Source of the DNA: Acidimicrobiaceae bacterium
Lineage (GTDB): Bacteria; Actinomycetota; Acidimicrobiia; Acidimicrobiales; MedAcidi-G1
Assembly (NCBI GenBank): GCA_002699725.1
Contig: PACE01000040.1
Location: 833 to 6,748, forward strand
Reading direction: 5' to 3'
Length of the DNA: 5,916 nucleotides
The position numbers and the translations under genes are program-made. Positions 1 through 5,548 of the stretch are shown piece after piece. The number at the start of each line of letters is the position of its first letter. Within the stretch, counting starts at the first letter, position 1. The notes under the pieces were generated by a model. The model ran no database searches. It saw nothing but the letters and a program-made list of their open reading frames with translations, and was not told where the DNA came from.

Positions 1-185
1 AGGCCCCCGGACAGGAGGGCGAGGCCTGGGTGCAGTGGCTCTTCCTGTGGGAGGCCACACCGGGCAGGTTCGGTATCCGGGTCCGGGCCATCGGCGCGGA
101 CGGCACCGTGCAGTCTGGAACTCACGTGTTTCCGGCGCCCAACGGCGCCGAGGGGTACCACGAAATCAGTGTGACGGTGACCTGA
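1..185 (+). CDS. Sulfite-oxidase-family molybdopterin oxidoreductase, C-terminal fragment
   Basis: The gene is open from the window edge (frame starting at base 3) to a TGA at 183-185, giving about 60 residues. The fragment has a Trp-rich start (EAWVQWLFLWEATPGRF), then IRVRAIGADGTVQ, and ends with a P-NGAEGYHEISVTVT tail. From family knowledge this matches the end of the Mo-co oxidoreductase dimerisation domain, an Ig-like domain following the molybdopterin domain. That domain typically shows W-x-x-W, G-x-x-x-(I/L)-x-V-R-A, D-G-x-x-Q and G-x-H-x-(I/V)-x-V-x-V. The full enzyme would carry a Mo-pterin cofactor and act on sulfite or a related substrate. The catalytic domain and any export signal are outside the window, so substrate and location cannot be read. 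Its stop lies 26 bp from the stop of the convergent lipoprotein gene, with a hairpin between them. An unrelated Ig-like domain is a less likely alternative. Confidence 0.72.
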   Translation, partial: APGQEGEAWVQWLFLWEATPGRFGIRVRAIGADGTVQSGTHVFPAPNGAEGYHEISVTVT

Positions 186-203
186 CCGGGGCAGGACCCC
201 GGT
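185..203. terminator. Hairpin between convergent genes
   Basis: ACCGGGG (185-191) pairs perfectly with CCCCGGT (197-203) around the loop CAGGA. The 7-bp stem begins at the last base of the oxidoreductase stop codon and ends 8 bp before the lipoprotein stop, so it could end transcription from both sides. There is no T-tract on either strand, so a textbook intrinsic terminator is not shown. The terminator role is inferred from position and symmetry. Confidence 0.5.
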
Positions 204-211
204 GTCGGCCG

Positions 212-983
212 CTAGGCGGCAGCGGTGGTGGTCGTGGTCTCCGCAGCAGCCGTCGTGGTCGTGGTCTCCGCAGCAGCCGTCGTGGTCGTGGTCTCCGCAG
301 CAGCCGTCGGTCGTGGTCTCCGCAGCGGCCGTGGTCGTGGTCTCCTCGGTACCGGCCACCGTCGTGGTGGTCTCCGGTGCAACCGTGGTCTCCGGTGCAA
401 CCGTGGTCTCCGGTGCAACCGTGGTCTCCGGTGGGACCGTGGTCTCCGGTGGACGGTTCGGGGCTGTGTCGAGGGGAAGGCCCCGGGCCTCGAGTTCGGT
501 GATGTGGGCCGCCTGTGTACCCCCGCCGTACCAGCCGTCGGCGGTGATGCCGAGCAGCGTCTGGAGCGCAACGGCCTCTTCGCTCGGTCCCCACTCGTAG
601 GCGAAGGTCAGGACGGCCTCTTCGTCGACGACCGGGATGGCTGCCACGGTGGTGGTGGGACCTGTCGTGGTAGTCGCGGAGGACGCGCCGGAGGCCACGG
701 TGGTGGTCGTCGTGGAGTCGGAGGACGCGCCGGAGGCCTCGGTGGTGGTCGTCGTGGAGTCAGAGGACGCGCCGGAGGCCTCGGTGGTGGTCGTCGTCTG
801 CTGTGGTACCGATGCCAGCACGGACACCTCGGTTTCGATGTCGATCAGGTCCTCGCGCAACTGGATGATCTCCGCCCTGAGTTGTTCGATCTCGTCGTCG
901 TTGGTCTGGAGGAGGCCACAGCCGGTGGCACCTAGGGCCAGGATCGCCACAAGGGCCGTCGCAGTCACCATGTGTCGTCGCAT
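212..983 (-). CDS. Repeat-rich lipoprotein with coiled coil and peptidoglycan-binding-like domain (frameshifted in last repeats)
   Basis: Read from ATG at 983. The N-terminus (MRRH, a hydrophobic run, then ALGATGC) is a lipoprotein signal with the lipidated Cys at residue 22. Residues 32-56 form a coiled coil with hydrophobics at 32, 35, 39, 42, 46, 49, 53 and 56, a perfect 3-4 spacing. Residues 63-115 are a Thr-rich linker of about three 14-residue units (TTTTTEASGASSDS). Residues ~120-170 include ALQTLLGITADGWYGGGTQ, like the PG_binding_1 fold (A-L-x-x-x-L-G-x-x-x-D-G-x-Y-G). A PETTVA linker and a TTTTTAAAE tail follow. The likely stop is TAG at 212-214, but reaching it needs a frame change near base 308, where one repeat copy is 25 nt instead of 27. 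As written, the start frame has no stop before the window edge. The mature protein would be about 257 residues. It probably anchors in the membrane and reaches the cell wall; no enzymatic motif is seen. The SD is weak (GAAAG about 10 nt upstream of the start). Confidence 0.75.
219..345 (-). repeat. 27-bp coding minisatellite (TTTTTAAAE units), one copy out of frame
   Basis: There are five tandem copies on the + strand at 219-242 (24 nt), 243-269 (27), 270-296 (27), 297-321 (25) and 322-345 (24), each ending in GTGGTCTCC. On the coding strand they give Ala-Ala-Ala-Glu plus a Thr run. Every copy is a multiple of three except 297-321, which lacks two bases near 308-310. That copy shifts the frame of the lipoprotein gene. 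Confidence 0.9.
371..452 (-). repeat. 18-bp coding minisatellite (PETTVA units)
   Basis: The + strand unit TCTCCGGTGCAACCGTGG starts at 371, 389 and 407, with a variant carrying GGGACC at 425 and a partial copy from 443. The first three copies are identical. On the coding strand each gives a six-residue Pro-Glu-Thr-Thr-Val-(Ala/Pro) unit, joining the peptidoglycan-binding-like domain to the Thr/Ala tail. All copies keep the reading frame. Confidence 0.92.
678..797 (-). repeat. 42-bp coding minisatellite (14-residue Thr/Ser units)
   Basis: Near-identical copies start at 678, 720 and 762, the last being shortened. They differ at only a few bases (for example A/T at 697 versus 739, and G/A at 720 versus 762). 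On the coding strand each gives five Thr, then Glu or Val, ASGASS and Asp-Ser, forming the flexible linker between the coiled coil and the peptidoglycan-binding-like domain. Confidence 0.92.
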
Positions 984-1130
984 AACGGCAGTCTTTCAGA
1001 TCGGCGGAAGGAAGTGGTAGCGCCCGACCGTAGCGGAGGGGGCTGACGAAGGGTACCCCCGATCGTCGACCACTCGCATGGGCCCCGCATCCTTCTCCTG
1101 CCTACGCTCTCCTACGACAAAGGGGGTTCC
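984..1130. promoter_or_regulatory. Divergent intergenic region
   Basis: These 147 bp separate the start of the lipoprotein gene (-) from the start of the SMP-30-like gene (+), so promoters for both genes should lie here. I could not identify a convincing -35/-10 pair on either strand. TACGCT at 1103-1108 fits an actinobacterial TANNNT -10, but no matching -35 was found. The clear element is the Shine-Dalgarno run AAAGGGGG (1119-1126), four bases before the ATG at 1131. Confidence 0.35.
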
Positions 1131-1976
1131 ATGTCCACTTTCGAGAAGTTCCTCGATGGCCTCGACTTCGGAGAAGGTCCGCGTTGGCACGACGGTCGAC
1201 TCTGGTACTCGGACTTCTTCCAGCATCAGGTCTACGCCGTGTCCTCCAACGGAGAGCGTGAGACCATCCTGGACCTGGGCGACGAACAGCCGTCCGGGCT
1301 CGGCTGGTTGCCGGACGGTTCGCTCCTGGTGGTCGGGATGACCCGCCGCCAGGTACTTCGGGCAACGGCCGATGGGGACCTCTCGATCCATGCCGACCTA
1401 TCGGGAGTCGCTGCCTGGCACTGCAACGACATGGTCGTCGACGCTCGAGGCAATGCCTACGTCGGCAACTTCGGCTTCGACCTCGAGAACCGTGCCAGTC
1501 CGGCCAGCGCCGACCTTGCACTGGTCCGAGCCGACGGAAGCGTGGAGGTCGCCGCCGAGGGACTCGGATTCCCGAACGGTTCGGTCATCACCCCTGATGG
1601 ATCGACCCTGATCGTCGGCGAGACGATGGCCCAGTGCTACACGGCGTTCACGATCGGCGACGATGGTTCCCTCTCCGAGCGGCGGACCTGGGCCGAGGTG
1701 CAGGGCACTGCGCCCGACGGTTGCTCCCTCGACGACGACGGAGCCATCTGGTTCGCCAACGCTGCCGCCCCCGAGGTCGTGCGGGTGGCCGAGGGCGGCG
1801 AGATCCTCGAGCGGCGTGCCACTCCGCAAAGTGCCTTCGCCTGCATCCTCGGCGGCGAGGACGGCCGGACCCTCTTCGTGCTCACCTCTCCCGGATTCAC
1901 GGCGGACTCGGCCGGCTCGGCAGCCGGCGCCATCTGGACGACCCGCGTCGACAGCCCGGGGGCCGGACTCCCCTAG
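1131..1976 (+). CDS. SMP-30/gluconolactonase-family protein
   Basis: This 281-residue protein is close to the usual ~300 for SMP-30/gluconolactonase/luciferin-regenerating enzymes, six-bladed beta-propellers that hydrolyse sugar or related lactones using one divalent metal. Expected motifs occur in order: EGPRW with metal ligand Glu15; HCND with Asn99 at the substrate-side position; FPNG with Asn149; and PDGCSLDDDG with Asp201. Glu15, Asn149 and Asp201 correspond to the three protein ligands of human SMP-30. Repeated DG-x-(L/I)-W and PDGS turns mark the propeller blades. There is no signal peptide, so it is probably cytoplasmic. The ATG at 1131 follows AAAGGGGG. The stop lies 8 bp from the stop of the convergent dehydrogenase, so the two are not co-transcribed. 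The family is clear but the substrate is not; sugar-acid lactones, other lactones or organophosphate-like esters are all possible. Confidence 0.88.
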   Translation: MSTFEKFLDGLDFGEGPRWHDGRLWYSDFFQHQVYAVSSNGERETILDLGDEQPSGLGWLPDGSLLVVGMTRRQVLRATADGDLSIHADLSGVAAWHCNDMVVDARGNAYVGNFGFDLENRASPASADLALVRADGSVEVAAEGLGFPNGSVITPDGSTLIVGETMAQCYTAFTIGDDGSLSERRTWAEVQGTAPDGCSLDDDGAIWFANAAAPEVVRVAEGGEILERRATPQSAFACILGGEDGRTLFVLTSPGFTADSAGSAAGAIWTTRVDSPGAGLP

Positions 1977-1984
1977 CGGTCGGC

Positions 1985-3439
1985 TCAGATGCCGCCGATG
2001 GCGACATACTTGGTCTCGAGGTACTCGTCGAGGCCGTGGTGGGAGCCCTCTCGGCCGATGCCCGACTCCTTGAAGCCGCCGAACGGCGCCACCTCGGTGG
2101 AGATGAGGCCGGTGTTCACGCCGACCATGCCGTACTCGAGGCTCTCGCTGACCCGCCAGATGCGCCCCATGTCGGCGGCGTAGAAGTAGGCGGCCAGGCC
2201 GTACTCGGTGTCATTGGCGATGGCGATGGCGTCGTCCTCGGTGGAGAACCGGAACAGTGGCGCAACCGGGCCGAAGATCTCCTCGCCGTGGATCGCCATG
2301 TCGGGGGTGACGTCGACGAGGACGGTGACTTCGTAGTAGGTGCGCCCGAGGGCATGGCGTCGGCCACCGGTGAGCACTCCGGCGCCCTCGGCGAGTGCGC
2401 CCTGCACGAGTTCTTCGACCTTGTCGATGGCGTCCTCGTTCACGAGAGGGCCGATCTCGCTGCTCTCGTCGATGCCGGGTCCGACCTTGAGATCGGCGAC
2501 GGCCTCGGCGAATTTCTTGGCGAACTCGTCGTAGACGCCGTCCTGGACGAGGAAGCGGTTGGCACACACGCACGTCTGGCCGCTGTTGCGGTACTTCGAG
2601 ACGATGGCGCCCTCAACGGCTGCGTCGATGTCGGCGTCGTCGAACACGATGAACGGGGCATTGCCGCCCAGTTCCATGGAGGCCTTCTTGACGGTGCCGG
2701 CGGCCTGGCCGAGAAGCAGCTTGCCGATCGGCGTCGAACCGGTGAAGGAGATCTTGCGGATCATCGGGTTGGTGGTGAGTTCCCGGCCGACGGTGGGACT
2801 GTCCGTTGCGGGGATGACGTTGAGCAGTCCGGGGGGCAGGCCGGCCCGGTCCGCCAGTTCGGCGGCGGCGAGGGCGCTCAGCGGGGTCTCGCTGGCCGGA
2901 CGCACGAGGCTGGCGCAACCGGCAGCGAGGGCCGGGGCGACCTTGCGGGTGATCATGGCCTGCGGGAAGTTCCAGGGCGTGATGGCAGAGACCACGCCGA
3001 CGGGCTGCTTGAGGACGAGCAGTCGCTTGGTCGGATCATGGGTGGGGATGACCTCGCCGTAGGCCCGCTTGCCCTCCTCGGCGAACCAGTCGATGAAGTT
3101 GGCCGCGTACACGACTTCGCCCCGGGACTCGCCGATGGGCTTACCCATCTCGCTGGTCATGATCAGGGCGAGGTCCTCCTTGTGCTCGAGGAAGAGTTCG
3201 TACCAGCGTCGCAGGACGGCCCCGCGGTCCTTTGCGGTGCGTGCCGCCCATGCCTTCTGGGCCACTTCGGCCAGGTCGACGGCCCGGCGGGTCTCGTCGA
3301 CGCCGAGGTCGGCGACGCTCGCCACGACGTCGCCGGTGGCGGGGTCGGTGACGTCGAAGGTGGCTCCCGAGTCGGCATCGATCCACTCGCCACCGACGTA
3401 CGCCTGGGTTCTCAGAAGGGTCGGATCCTGGAGTTCCAC
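1985..3439 (-). CDS. gabD: Succinate-semialdehyde dehydrogenase, GabD type
   Basis: The product has 484 residues; E. coli GabD has about 482. It oxidises succinate semialdehyde to succinate with NAD(P)+, linking GABA and related catabolism to the TCA cycle in the cytoplasm. Visible features are PWNFP (Asn157, oxyanion), FTGS (232-235, nucleotide site), MELGG (Glu256, general base), SGQTCVCANR (catalytic Cys290, with Cys292), EEIFGP (386-391) and a C-terminal APFGGFKESGIGREGS. The long NAPFIVFDDAD and APLFRF stretches closely resemble E. coli GabD from memory. Ser183 in the PASETP segment suits NADP+, whereas many NAD-specific ALDHs have Glu there. An oddity is Arg180 where the family almost always has Lys (K-P-A). 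The GTG start at 3439 was chosen because GAGAGG lies just upstream and VELQDPTLLR matches the usual N-terminus; the open frame continues further upstream across the DoxX-like gene. A different semialdehyde substrate, such as glutarate semialdehyde, is possible. Confidence 0.93.
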   Translation of the reverse strand: MELQDPTLLRTQAYVGGEWIDADSGATFDVTDPATGDVVASVADLGVDETRRAVDLAEVAQKAWAARTAKDRGAVLRRWYELFLEHKEDLALIMTSEMGKPIGESRGEVVYAANFIDWFAEEGKRAYGEVIPTHDPTKRLLVLKQPVGVVSAITPWNFPQAMITRKVAPALAAGCASLVRPASETPLSALAAAELADRAGLPPGLLNVIPATDSPTVGRELTTNPMIRKISFTGSTPIGKLLLGQAAGTVKKASMELGGNAPFIVFDDADIDAAVEGAIVSKYRNSGQTCVCANRFLVQDGVYDEFAKKFAEAVADLKVGPGIDESSEIGPLVNEDAIDKVEELVQGALAEGAGVLTGGRRHALGRTYYEVTVLVDVTPDMAIHGEEIFGPVAPLFRFSTEDDAIAIANDTEYGLAAYFYAADMGRIWRVSESLEYGMVGVNTGLISTEVAPFGGFKESGIGREGSHHGLDEYLETKYVAIGGI

Positions 3440-3538
3440 TGCGGGTTCCTCTCGTGTCGTCGTCGAACGCGCCGCAGCGTAGTGAAGGGGGATCGCCGAT
3501 CGTCCACGGGACACCCGTTCCGGCGCGAGACTCGGTAC
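3440..3538. promoter_or_regulatory. Divergent intergenic region, gabD / DoxX-like gene
   Basis: These 99 bp separate two divergent starts and should hold promoters for both. On the minus strand the gabD Shine-Dalgarno AGAGGAA lies about six bases before the GTG. I found no convincing -35/-10 pair, operator palindrome or leader structure. Confidence 0.35.
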
Positions 3539-3937
3539 ATGTCGACACGTGTCAAGGGGCCGCTCGCCGTCCTCCTGGGACTGGGGATGGCCGCCTCGGG
3601 CGTCATGCACTTCGTCGACCCCGGCTGGTTCGAACCGCTGGTTCCCGGCCAGTTGGGAAACGCCACGGCCTGGGTGTACGTGAGCGGCGTCGCCGAGATC
3701 GGCATCGGAGTCGCCCTGATGCTGGACCGGGGGCACCGCCGCCGGGCGGGCACTGCACTCGCCGTGCTCCTCGTCGTGCTCTACGTCGGCAACCTCAACA
3801 TGTGGGTCAACGACATCACGATCGGCGAGACCAACCTGGGGACCAACGGCCACCTGTTCCGGGCACTCGTCCAGGTGCTGCTCATCGCCGCCGCCCTCTG
3901 GATCGCCGGCCGCCTCCCGCGGAAGCGGCCGGCCTGA
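3539..3937 (+). CDS. DoxX-like integral membrane protein
   Basis: This small hydrophobic protein of 132 residues has four predicted membrane segments at roughly 7-25, 46-63, 70-87 and 108-125. Its start and middle (GVMHFVDPGWFEPLVPGQL, then YVSGVAEIGIGVALML) match the DoxX-like pattern of a His-Phe-x-x-P motif after helix 1 and S-G-x-x-E in helix 2. A basic loop DRGHRRRA follows helix 2, and the C-terminus RLPRKRPA is basic, which suggests a cytoplasmic end. Family members are linked to respiratory or redox membrane complexes, but most, including this one, have no assigned reaction. It is divergent from gabD. The ATG at 3539 has no good Shine-Dalgarno and was chosen because it opens directly into helix 1; the same frame stays open far upstream only as antisense of gabD. 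Confidence 0.8.
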   Translation: MSTRVKGPLAVLLGLGMAASGVMHFVDPGWFEPLVPGQLGNATAWVYVSGVAEIGIGVALMLDRGHRRRAGTALAVLLVVLYVGNLNMWVNDITIGETNLGTNGHLFRALVQVLLIAAALWIAGRLPRKRPA

Positions 3938-3972
3938 GGCGTCGGGAGGGCCGTTGTCGGAGGTCCTTCCCG

Positions 3973-4001
3973 TGGACCGTCAGCGCCTCGGATGCTAGAC
4001 C
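3973..4001 (+). promoter_or_regulatory. Possible promoter of the alpha/beta hydrolase gene
   Basis: TGGACC (3973-3978) and TAGACC (3996-4001) are 17 nt apart, and the second is preceded by TGC as in extended -10 promoters. The match is partial: 4 of 6 bases to TTGACA and 3 of 6 to TATAAT, with no T at the last -10 position. The position, ~45 nt before the ATG at 4046, is suitable. It is a weak candidate. Confidence 0.2.
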
Positions 4002-4045
4002 GGCCGTCACGACAGGCAGATCGAAGAGGGATAGGTGGTAGCACG

Positions 4046-4948
4046 ATGGCGTCTCCAGAGGCACTGGCGATCAAGGAGCAGTTGAGACTCCTCAGCGAAA
4101 CGGTCGGTGGGGCCCAGTCGGTCGAGGAGCAGCGGGCCCAGTACGAGATGGCGGCCAGCATGATGACCGTGGCTCCCGACGGGGTTGCCTGGACCGAGGT
4201 GGACGCCGGTGGCGTGCCGGCGATCTGGGCCGACTCGGAGGAAGGCTCGAGCGACCATGTCGTGATGTACGTGCACGGTGGTGGCTATGTGATCGGTTCG
4301 GCCACGGGCTACCGCAACTTCACCGGTCAGTTGGCGTGTGCCGTGGGCTGTCGCGTGCTGAGCGTCGACTACCGCCTCGCCCCCGAGCACCCGCATCCGG
4401 CTGCGGTCGACGACAGCACGACCGCCTACCGCTGGCTGCTCGACCAGGGATTCGGCGCCGACAGGCTCGCCGTCAGCGGCGACTCCGCCGGCGGAGGGCT
4501 CACCGTGTCGACGCTCCTCAAGTTGCGCGACGACGGCACCCCCCTCCCGGTGGCCGGCGTTCCGATCTCGCCGTGGGTCGACATGGAGGCCATCGGCGAG
4601 TCGATGACGACGAGGGCCGACGTGGACGTGATCGTCAACGAGATCGGCCTGAAGGACATGGCCGAGATGTTCCTCGCCGGACACGACGCCCGCGACCCGC
4701 TGGCAGCGCCCCTCTACGGCGACTTTGCCGGCATCCCGCCGCTCTTCATCCAGGTCGGCGACGAGGAGACCCTGCTCGACGACTCCACCCGGCTGGCTGA
4801 GTCGGCGGCGGCGGCCGGCGTCGAGGTACGGCTCGACGTGTTCCCCGAGATGCAGCACGTGTTCCAGCTCTTCACCGGCAACATGCCCGAGGCAGACGAG
4901 GCCATCGCCCAGATCAGCGCCTGGCTCCGACCCCGGCTGGGCCTCTAG
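4046..4948 (+). CDS. Alpha/beta hydrolase, HSL-type esterase
   Basis: This 300-residue protein has the size of bacterial hormone-sensitive-lipase-like (family IV) carboxylesterases, which hydrolyse short-chain acyl esters. Motifs in order are HGGGYVIGS (77-85, oxyanion hole), SVDYRLAPEHPHPAA (106-120), GDSAGGG (145-151, nucleophile Ser147), and a C-terminal QVGDEETLLDD segment (236-246) with the acid. The catalytic His is probably His271 in MQHVFQ. The acid segment reads G-D-E-E-x-L-L-D-D rather than D-P-L-x-D, so Asp239, Glu240 or Glu241 could serve. An N-terminal cap helix (EALAIKEQLRLL) replaces any signal peptide, so it is probably cytoplasmic. ATG 4046 was preferred over the open frame from 3992 because GGTGG lies seven bases before it and the family start matches. 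The gene follows the DoxX-like gene after a 108-nt gap, so co-transcription is uncertain. The natural substrate is unknown. Confidence 0.9.
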   Translation: MASPEALAIKEQLRLLSETVGGAQSVEEQRAQYEMAASMMTVAPDGVAWTEVDAGGVPAIWADSEEGSSDHVVMYVHGGGYVIGSATGYRNFTGQLACAVGCRVLSVDYRLAPEHPHPAAVDDSTTAYRWLLDQGFGADRLAVSGDSAGGGLTVSTLLKLRDDGTPLPVAGVPISPWVDMEAIGESMTTRADVDVIVNEIGLKDMAEMFLAGHDARDPLAAPLYGDFAGIPPLFIQVGDEETLLDDSTRLAESAAAAGVEVRLDVFPEMQHVFQLFTGNMPEADEAIAQISAWLRPRLGL

Positions 4949-4959
4949 GACCTGGCCTG

Positions 4960-4979
4960 CGGGGCTTCATCCAGCCCCG
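4960..4979. terminator. Hairpin between convergent hydrolase and hypothetical genes
   Basis: CGGGGCT (4960-4966) pairs with AGCCCCG (4973-4979) around TCATCC, a 7-bp GC-rich stem 11 bp after the hydrolase stop. The minus-strand stop codon of the hypothetical gene (4967-4969) lies in the loop. No T-tract follows on either strand, so termination is inferred from location. Confidence 0.35.
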
Positions 4980-5311
4980 GCCCTGAGGTGCTTCGGCGTC
5001 TCCTGCCGGTTGAGTACGTAGGTGTCATCCGGGTCGAAGCCCTCCTCCCAGCCGTCCACGGCCCATTCGGGCATGACCCAGTAGGTGTACCCGTCGGGCA
5101 GGTCGACGTACCTCCACTCCTCACGGCTCCCGCGGAACGGCCGGACGACCCCGGTGGTGGCGATGAGTTCCCGCATGTCGAGCCACAGGGACGGGTAGTC
5201 CTCCCTGAAGTGGGTCATGACGTACTGGTGCTCGAGCGACCCTGTGTACTCCACGGTGGTACGGAAGTCGGCCGCCGCCAGCCGCTGCATGAGGTCTTCG
5301 GGGATCACCAT
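4967..5311 (-). CDS. Small conserved-looking hypothetical protein
   Basis: This 114-residue acidic protein is rich in Trp, Tyr, Asp and Glu. It has no signal peptide or membrane segment. The middle, SLEHQYVMTHF (25-35), and the segments EWRYVDLPDGYTYWVMP (65-81) and TYVLNR (97-102), look like a folded domain. They loosely recall, from memory, small hypothetical proteins with an H-x-Y near the start and a Y-x-Y-W-x-M ... x-x-x-N-R end; I cannot name the family. The start is uncertain. ATG 5311 has no clear Shine-Dalgarno. The frame stays open to a GTG at 5476, but those upstream codons give Gly/Pro/Arg/Cys-rich sequence unlike the rest. It converges on the hydrolase, with 18 bp between stops, and its start is 237 bp from the divergent EF-Tu-domain-like gene. 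No function is assigned. Confidence 0.6.
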   Translation of the reverse strand: MVIPEDLMQRLAAADFRTTVEYTGSLEHQYVMTHFREDYPSLWLDMRELIATTGVVRPFRGSREEWRYVDLPDGYTYWVMPEWAVDGWEEGFDPDDTYVLNRQETPKHLRAGAG

Positions 5312-5497
5312 GTCGGCAGGTTTGAGGGGTGGTGGGTCAGGGTTGTCGGGGCCAAGGCCTGAAGCCTGCCAGAAGCAACGGGCCTCGCGCAGGTTCGAGC
5401 CGAAACCCCTGCCCTGCCGGCATCCCGGCTGCCTTCCCGGCACCGAGAGGGTCACACCAGACTGGATCACGGTCACGGAGTAGGGTCATCCCACAAC

Positions 5498-5526
5498 GGC
5501 AGCAGGCCGTGCACGCGACTGCTGTC
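5498..5526 (+). promoter_or_regulatory. Leader stem-loop upstream of the EF-Tu-domain-like gene
   Basis: GGCAGCAG (5498-5505) pairs with CTGCTGTC (5519-5526), eight pairs including one G-U, around a 13-base loop. The stem ends nine bases before the AGGAGG ribosome site of the gene at 5549. TAGGGT at 5481-5486 fits TANNNT and could be the -10 of a transcript starting near the stem, but no good -35 is seen. A regulatory role is speculative. Confidence 0.3.
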
Positions 5527-5548
5527 ACCCGAGCGAGGAGGACGAGCC

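Noticed and set aside
219..452. Regular short repeats resembling a CRISPR array.
   Set aside because: The units are direct tandem copies with no unique spacers, keep codon periodicity apart from one copy, and encode Thr-rich peptide units.
202..600. Val/Ser-rich and Arg-rich open frames on both strands over the repeat region.
   Set aside because: Repeats of 18, 27 and 42 bp without stops keep several frames open. Only the minus frame from 983 has a lipoprotein signal, coiled coil and domain continuity.
1977..1997. A possible terminator between the SMP-30-like gene and gabD.
   Set aside because: Only a 4-bp CGGC/GCCG stem is possible around the gabD stop, too weak to support.
1634..3538. A long + strand open frame continuous with the DoxX-like gene, suggesting a 767-residue fusion protein.
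   Set aside because: It is antisense of the gabD gene, whose motifs are unmistakable; its Gly/Asp/Val/Arg-rich translation is typical of the frame opposite a GC-rich gene. Only the part from ATG 3539 encodes a recognisable protein.
3440..3853. An upstream extension of the dehydrogenase frame to 3853.
   Set aside because: It would cover the DoxX-like gene in antisense, and the GTG at 3439 has a ribosome site and the family-typical N-terminus.
4007..4858. A 283-residue minus-strand open frame.
   Set aside because: It is antisense of the alpha/beta hydrolase, with a His/Arg/Val-rich composition and no motif.
5385..5410. GGTTCGAGCC, which resembles a tRNA T-loop.
   Set aside because: The flanking bases do not form a T-stem, and no acceptor or anticodon stem could be built around it on either strand.
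5415..5442. Inverted repeat TGCCGG ... CCGGCA in the region between the hypothetical gene and the EF-Tu-domain-like gene.
   Set aside because: It is a 6-bp stem with a 16-base loop and competing CCGGC copies in very GC-rich sequence; it is expected by chance.
5312..5548. A possible small RNA or riboswitch in the 237-bp divergent gap.
   Set aside because: Apart from the leader stem at 5498-5526, no conserved riboswitch core or extended structure was recognised.
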